NCBI GenBank assembly: GCA_003116975.1
Contig: BGKB01000040.1
Coordinates: 310,001-374,000, forward strand
Length of the DNA stretch: 64,000 nt
Direction of reading: 5' to 3'
Source of the DNA: Aurantiochytrium sp. KH105
Lineage: Eukaryota > Sar > Bigyra > Thraustochytrida > Thraustochytriidae
Below the pieces are notes generated by a model. It saw nothing but the letters and a program-made list of their open reading frames with translations, was not told the origin of the DNA and did not search any database. Shown here piece by piece: positions 58,859 to 64,000 of the stretch; position 1 is the first letter of the stretch, and each line of letters begins with the position of its first letter. A program made the translations under genes and the position numbers.

Positions 58859-61527
58859 CTAGACGACTCGAATGAATTTGAGCTCGCCGCCCCGTGAAAG
58901 CTCTTGAAAAGGTAGATTGACGGGGCCGTGCGCCAGAGAGTGTATTGCACCACGCCATTGCACGGCGTCTGCCACACGTAGGGGACGGCCTGTGACATTG
59001 CTCGTTCGCAAATGATGCTCGCGCGAAATGATTAGGGGCTCGCTGTCCGTATCTCCGCGATGTACGATGATCTTGCGGAAAACAGATGGTGCCCCGACTT
59101 GGTAATGGCCCGATCCAGGCGCAAGTGCAAAGAGACCGAGCGTTGACAGCAAAAACCAGCTCGACATTTCTCCGTTGTCTTCATCGCCGGCATAGCCAAA
59201 GGGGCCATAGGTGGTCTGCAGCGCGTGTTGAATCCATGCCTGACCCTCCCGAGCACATGTAGCGCCAGCGTGAGCAAACATGTACAGCATGTGGTGCACT
59301 GGCTGGTTATTGTGAGCGTACTGACCAAAGCAGTGGGCGCTCATTTCCGTCGCCTCGTGCACCACGTCTGGCAGGTGAAAGGTGGGGACCCCCGTGACAG
59401 CCTCTTGCAGCTTTGAACAAAGCACATCGCGGCCCCCATACGCCGCTGCAAGACCACCTGGATCATGGGGAACAGAAAATCGATACTGCCATGGCCCACC
59501 CTCTGTGTAAGCACGGTCCCACGCGAACTCGTGAAAGGGCTCGACAAAAGAACCGTTCGCGTGTTTGGGGCGAAAAAAGAGAGTCTTCGGATCGAAAATG
59601 TGCCGCCAGTTTCCGGCGCGACGCGCAAGGTCTTGCTGGATATCCGTTCGCCCGCGATGCGCTGCTGCCTGCCCAATGGCATAGTCACATAGCGCCATGT
59701 CGAGCGTCTCGGAGACAAGTCCCGGGACAAAGCCTCGCGTTGCAAACTGTGTCAGCTGCTCTCCACGGCTATTAGCTGCACCGCTGCCGTCGCGGTCAAA
59801 GGGTTCGTAGGCGTTGCGCAATAGTGCAGCAAATGCGGTGTCCGCATCTTCGCTGTCAAGTGCGTCGTAGACGATAGCTTCGGCAAGAACGACATCACCC
59901 ATGGTAGATACCATTTCGTTCCGCGAACCTGGGCTTGGCCACTGTGGAACGCGGCCCAGGTCGCGAAAGGCGTTTATCCACCCTCGGAGGACTTGTCTGG
60001 CGATCTCGGGAAAGACGAGATGCAAGAAGGGATACACCGCACGGTAAGCGTCCCAGAACCCACTGTCTGTGGCAACAGGCCCAGGCCGCAGTGCGGCGGG
60101 GCGCGTGTAGGGGGACATGTGAACAATCGAACCATCACGCTGCTCCTCGGCAATCAGTCGAGGGAAGAGCAAGGCGCGGTACATGCACGTGTACAGTTGC
60201 GTCTTCAGCTCGAGATCGTTCCACGGCGATGCGGGCATCTGAATCTCGGACTTGGACTCTGTCACATTGGCCATCGAATCCGTTTCGACCTGGACGCGAG
60301 ACAAGAGACCATTCCACCGCATTGCCACATCCTTGGCGAGATGCTCTGCGCCAGCGAACGGAGCCAACTCACGATCTGCGTTGAAGCGGGCTTGCTCAAC
60401 ACTGACAAAGGAGGTCCCTATGCGCAGCAACGCCGTTTGCGAGATATTTACATTCTGTGGACTCCAAGCGATGGTTGCCACGCAAAAACCCTCGCCGCAA
60501 TTAACTTTGGTACTGATGCCAGATACTTGAGGGTTTTCGATTAGATCAAGCATCACGCTGAAATAGTTGCGAAAATTGGATTGCGCGTGGAGGCCGGCGC
60601 GTGTGAGCTTGATATCCTCGTCTGCAACGCCCTTCTTATAGGACGCGGAAAACCCCTCGATACGCACCGCGCCGCCGACATCGCTGCCTTCGTCCTTGAC
60701 ACTGTGCAGAGCAATACATTTCACGTGAGATGTTGATTTTCATTTGTCTTTCCCAAAAGCTTCTCGGCCAGGACGAGGACTTACATGTTGATCTCGCCTT
60801 CATTGATGAGCACGTTGATGGATCGTGCACCATGCAAGTTGGCAGGAAAGCGGGTTTCGAGAAGGGCTCCAAGCTTGCTTGGAGCAAATACAACTTCCGC
60901 ACAGCCTTCGCGCGAGCAATAGTTGATCAGATTGCCACGAAAGAGGTATGGCTTGTACGTGCTCTTGTGAAGACTGTAGATTGGATTTTTCAGTCCTTCG
61001 ACTTCCGGTGCAACGAGAAACTGGCCGTAGTCACCAATCCAAGGTGATGGTTGGTGCGTGCATCGGAACCCATAGAATGTGACCTGGTGTGGATCGTGGA
61101 ACCAGCGCGCCCGCAGATCTTTGGTGCTTGAGACGACCCAGTGTGAAATGCCTTGAGGCGCGCTCATGATGGGCAAGACGTTACCGCGGCTGAGCGCTCG
61201 TCCCAGTGGGAGAACGCCACGATGTATGTCGACAAATTTCTCCACAAGCTCCAACGCGGTGTCATCTTGCGCTAGACATTCATCAACGTCAACCGCAGGG
61301 ACGTCCTTGAACTTTGACGACGCCGCCTGGCAAGCCACAGCACTCAAGCACAGTAGTATCGCCGCGCACAATCGCCACGCCAACGCCACGACTGATGTCC
61401 GCGTCAGGACAACGGTCCTTAGCGCCAGGGGGCGCTTCCGTTCAAGGCCGCACGAGAGCCCGCGCGGCTCGCTGCGTTGCGTGCCTGTCTGCCATTCTTG
61501 ACCCGTCGACGCAGGCCTTGGCGGCAT
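58859..61527 (-). CDS. GH92 alpha-mannosidase (two exons)
   Basis: Exon 1 is 61527-60785 and exon 2 is 60701-58859. The 83-bp intron (AT|GTAAGT ... GCACAG|T) keeps phase 2. The product is 861 residues from MPPRPAST; an upstream GTG is not preferred. A hydrophobic segment at ~45-65 (ALAWRLCAAILLCLSAV) is a signal peptide or anchor. The N-terminal GH92 domain has LPIMSAPQGISHW and PHQVTFYGFRCTHQPSPWIGDYGQF. The catalytic domain has RPGPVATDSGFWDAYRAVYP, GYAGDEDNGEMSSW with the Glu that serves as general acid in GH92, and GSGHYQVGAPSV. GH92 enzymes are Ca2+-dependent exo-alpha-mannosidases; here a secreted or endomembrane role in glycan breakdown is likely. Confidence 0.93.
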
Positions 61528-61754
61528 TTGCGTTTCGTTTTGCCGCTTGCAAGGAAGGCTTACAAAGTTCAACTCATGGTCAATGTCAAGGTGTAGTATC
61601 GCCCGACCTGACTGTAAGAATATAGAGGATCGCGGAAAAGACACGATCCGGACAAGCAGGATATCAGGGCCGTGCGGGCTCTTAGTAGTTAGTTAGAAAA
61701 AGGAGACCAAGAGCGGCAACTTTCTTTCGTATGTGTCAAAAAGTCAATGAAAGT

Positions 61755-63675
61755 CTATTGGTTGTTGGCGCTTGCCGTGGCCTTGTCGTTTGTGGCCTTG
61801 GTTCTCGCGGCCTCATCCTCGGCCTTTTTCGTCTTCGCCTCTCCTTCAAGCCACTCGAGCGAGTATACCGGGATACCCCACTCCCGAGCCTTTGTACACT
61901 TTGGTCCCGTGAGGTCGAGCGAAATAAGAAGCGTGACTGCTGGATTCCGGCGCGTAAGACGATCCGTAAAGCGAGCGCCAAGTTCTTTGGCCAGCGTCTC
62001 GACGCGCAATCGCTCAGCGCCCACGTACCGACTGACGCAGATCAGCGCTCGCGAATAGTCGAAGGAGAGCACCTTTTTCGGACGCAGCCGCAAAGGGCCC
62101 GTTCTCGCACGAGCGAGCCGCGAAGAAGCGGACGACGAGGTCGTCGTTGCCGTCGTCGTCGTCGTTTTCGTTGTGGGGGCCAAAGGTGGAAGCGCAGCGT
62201 TCGCGGACGCTTTTCGTGACAAGGCTGGTTGCGGGTCGTCTGATCCGTTTGCTTGCACCTTTGTCGCTCCCGCAAGGGAGTGCTCCCTCGCCCTGCGAAT
62301 GTTGGCATCACGGTTTTCACTCGAGGATGGCAAGCGCTTGCCGCCTTGCTTTAACTCGGTGACGTCTCCACATCGCCTTCGTTTGCGTGGCGGGACGACG
62401 CCATCCTGGAGGCTGGCCATTATATCTGTGGTGGTGATTTCCTCCAAATCGGGTTGCAGTCTACGAAGCATGTCGAGATAGTCTGCGTTGGGACGATCGC
62501 CAACGACGACGTGCGTAGCCGTTGGGTTCCATTCCCAAAGCACGGTCGCCCCTGTGCGTGAAATGATGGCCTGCACAGTTCGCCAGCGTTTGGGGTCAAA
62601 ACCATGCAAGAAGACAGAAAAGTGCGATAGTAGCGTTAACTGGGTGTCGGCACGTTCTGAGCGATCGAGTGCTTCGCGCTCGGAGGCCATCAGCGCCTCC
62701 AGAGCCGCCTGGCGTGCTTCTTCTTGCTCTCGTTCCTCAGCAATCTCGCGATCGCGTTTGTTCCGAAGCGCTTGCATTTTCTTTCGTTGCTGAGCGCGAC
62801 GGTCCTCAATCACTTCTGACTTGACGCGATACTTGTCTTCAACGGGAAGGTATGCATCGGCGGCCACGCAGTCTCGCACCCAGGTGTCAGAGACGACGTC
62901 GATGTTCCCATAAGTGAGCGTCGCTTCGCATTTGGGCCCAACGAAGGCCTCGGCGACGAGATGGGTCGTGGCTTCGGGCCGCATGGACGCAGCGTAGTTT
63001 CCGCCATTCGTTGAGATGAGATCAATGATTTCATTCTTGACGCTAATTTTCTCGTTCCAGCCAGTCACAGAGAAACGAAGTTTATGAAAGATTGGTGTCT
63101 CGTAGTTATCGACATCGACAAGATCCTCTGCGCGAAAGCAGGCCTCTACCCAGGCCGCATCCACGACGGGCACGCCCCAGCGTTTGGCTGCAAAGTATCT
63201 GTGCAACAGCAACAACAGCAACACCGATAGCAACAACAATAACATCGGAAAGTAGAATGGTTTGGTTGGTGTTCAAACACGTCAGCTCGTCAGTTTTCTG
63301 CTCCGCTTTTCTCTACTCTACTCTACTCTGCTCTGCTCTGCTCTATATGGCCGTCCGGTCTTGCGAGGCGCAATTGCCTGACAAAGCTTGCAACACTTAC
63401 TTTTCTGAACCTACGCCACCCGCGATAAGTGCATGCATCGACCTGTCAAAGGTCCCGGACAGCTCACCGCCCATGAGCCTAACGACCTCTTCAAGCCGCG
63501 CTCGTTGCGTTGCATCAAGATGTGTTGCGCTAAGCACAATGCCTGTAAAGACTCCGCTGCGCTTCTTGGCCGGTTTGGTCGTCGAAGCAGCCCCACGCCG
63601 CTTCGCCTGGACATACTTGCGCTCGCTGCGCAAACCGTTCGACATCGCGGTTGACGGTGGTTGGGCGGTCTCCAT
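61755..63675 (-). CDS. Four-BRCT protein, TopBP1/Dpb11/Rad4-like (two exons)
   Basis: Exon 1 is 63675-63401 and exon 2 is 63198-61755. The 202-bp intron (AAA|GTAAGT ... GCACAG|A) splits BRCT1 and keeps phase 2. The product is 572 residues. BRCT1 (~32-118) ends VVDAAWVEACF. BRCT2 (~128-220) has THLVAE and VVSDTWVRDCV. BRCT3 (~282-366) has LHGFDP and THVVVGD. BRCT4 (~481-551) ends YSLEWLEG. A charged coiled-coil linker joins BRCT2 and BRCT3. Four BRCTs in two pairs is the layout of yeast Dpb11 and fission-yeast Rad4, phospho-peptide-binding scaffolds for replication initiation and the DNA damage checkpoint. Start chosen at METAQPPS; the frame upstream has only TTG. Orthology rests on architecture. 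Confidence 0.83.
63310..63344. repeat. (CTCTA/CTCTG)n pentamer tract
   Basis: About seven pentamers inside the BRCT-gene intron. Confidence 0.85.
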
Positions 63676-64000
63676 CTTGGTTTTTCTCGTTTGCTCGCTT
63701 AACGCTCGCTCGCAAGCAAACAAGGCTCTGCTTGCTTCAGGACGTTAGCGCGCACGACGCCCTCGTCCTCACCGTCCACGATTTGACGCCTGGCGTCCAG
63801 CCCGCGGCGGCGCTCGTGGCCCCGCGTTGCCTTTCCTGTCACTCTGCGCTGCGTTCGGGTTCTGCTGTGCTTGCATCCATGCAGTGCAGACGCATTTGCA
63901 GGCGTGCGTGCCGTCAATGCCTGCACTGGCAGTCGTCGTTCCTTGCCTTTGCTTGCCCGTGCATGCGTGGTACGCTCGCCCGGTCTTCGTAGAAGCCCGA
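63676..64000. promoter_or_regulatory. Upstream region of BRCT gene to window edge
   Basis: This 325-bp stretch presumably holds the BRCT gene promoter. It is rich in TGCxTGC-type words (63850-63960). No gene is recognised. Confidence 0.35.

Noticed and set aside
1-64000. Transposons, retroelements, viral insertions, CRISPR arrays, tRNA and rRNA genes
   Set aside because: No transposase, integrase, reverse transcriptase or capsid-like frame, no spaced direct-repeat array and no cloverleaf or rRNA signature was found by eye; a covariance-model scan would be needed to exclude small RNAs.

Overview
This is a compact eukaryotic nuclear window. It has about 21 protein-coding genes on both strands, short introns (77-351 bp) with GTRNGT...AG borders, GC-rich coding sequence, long uninterrupted exons and very short gaps between convergent genes. 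The gene set points to a flagellate or zoosporic protist: TMEM216-type ciliary transition-zone protein, TAPT1, UBXN11, two TTL-family ligases, PEX11, NOL6/Utp22, LSM12 and a p31comet-like protein. Architecture and composition suggest a stramenopile, most likely a thraustochytrid (Labyrinthulomycetes). That placement is inference from gene content and style; no marker gene was compared.

Layout, left to right. 1-3148 (-): large coiled-coil protein running off the left edge. 3731-6766 (+): ATAD3-type AAA+ ATPase fused to an N-terminal MYRF/phage-type intramolecular-chaperone autoprotease (ICA, peptidase S74) domain, the most unusual gene here. 7111-8070 (-): GliT-like thioredoxin-reductase-fold flavoprotein, divergent from a P4-ATPase lipid flippase (8582-13417, +). 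13797-18086 (-): NOL6/Utp22 in two exons. 19007-19426 (+): TMEM216-like protein. 19631-21334 (-): UBXN11-like SEP/UBX protein. 21629-26827 (-): membrane-anchored double-TTL protein with a long acidic repeat.

28492-29213 (+): SRP19. 29300-29716 (-): small uncertain gene. 30138-31739 (+): PPC-domain coiled-coil protein. 31995-32708 (-): PEX11. 34136-39226 (+): single-chain K+ channel with two complete 6TM+CNBD modules. 40092-41469 (+): ERK-type MAP kinase. 41788-43992 (-): second membrane-anchored TTL-like protein. 44873-46304 (+): three-exon alpha/beta hydrolase.

46629-49220 (+): tandem PqiA-like membrane protein. 49375-52305 (-): Cys-rich/LRR protein. 52830-53860 (+): p31comet-like protein. 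54077-55162 (-): LSM12, with a ~205-bp AAAGC microsatellite in an intron. 55568-58627 (+): TAPT1. 58859-61527 (-): GH92 alpha-mannosidase. 61755-63675 (-): four-BRCT TopBP1/Dpb11-like protein.

There is no operon-like logic. Genes are mostly arranged as divergent pairs sharing 0.4-1.4 kb promoter regions and convergent pairs separated by 90-380 bp. Pentanucleotide-period repeats recur in promoter-side regions and introns. I saw no tRNA, rRNA, CRISPR array, transposase or reverse transcriptase.
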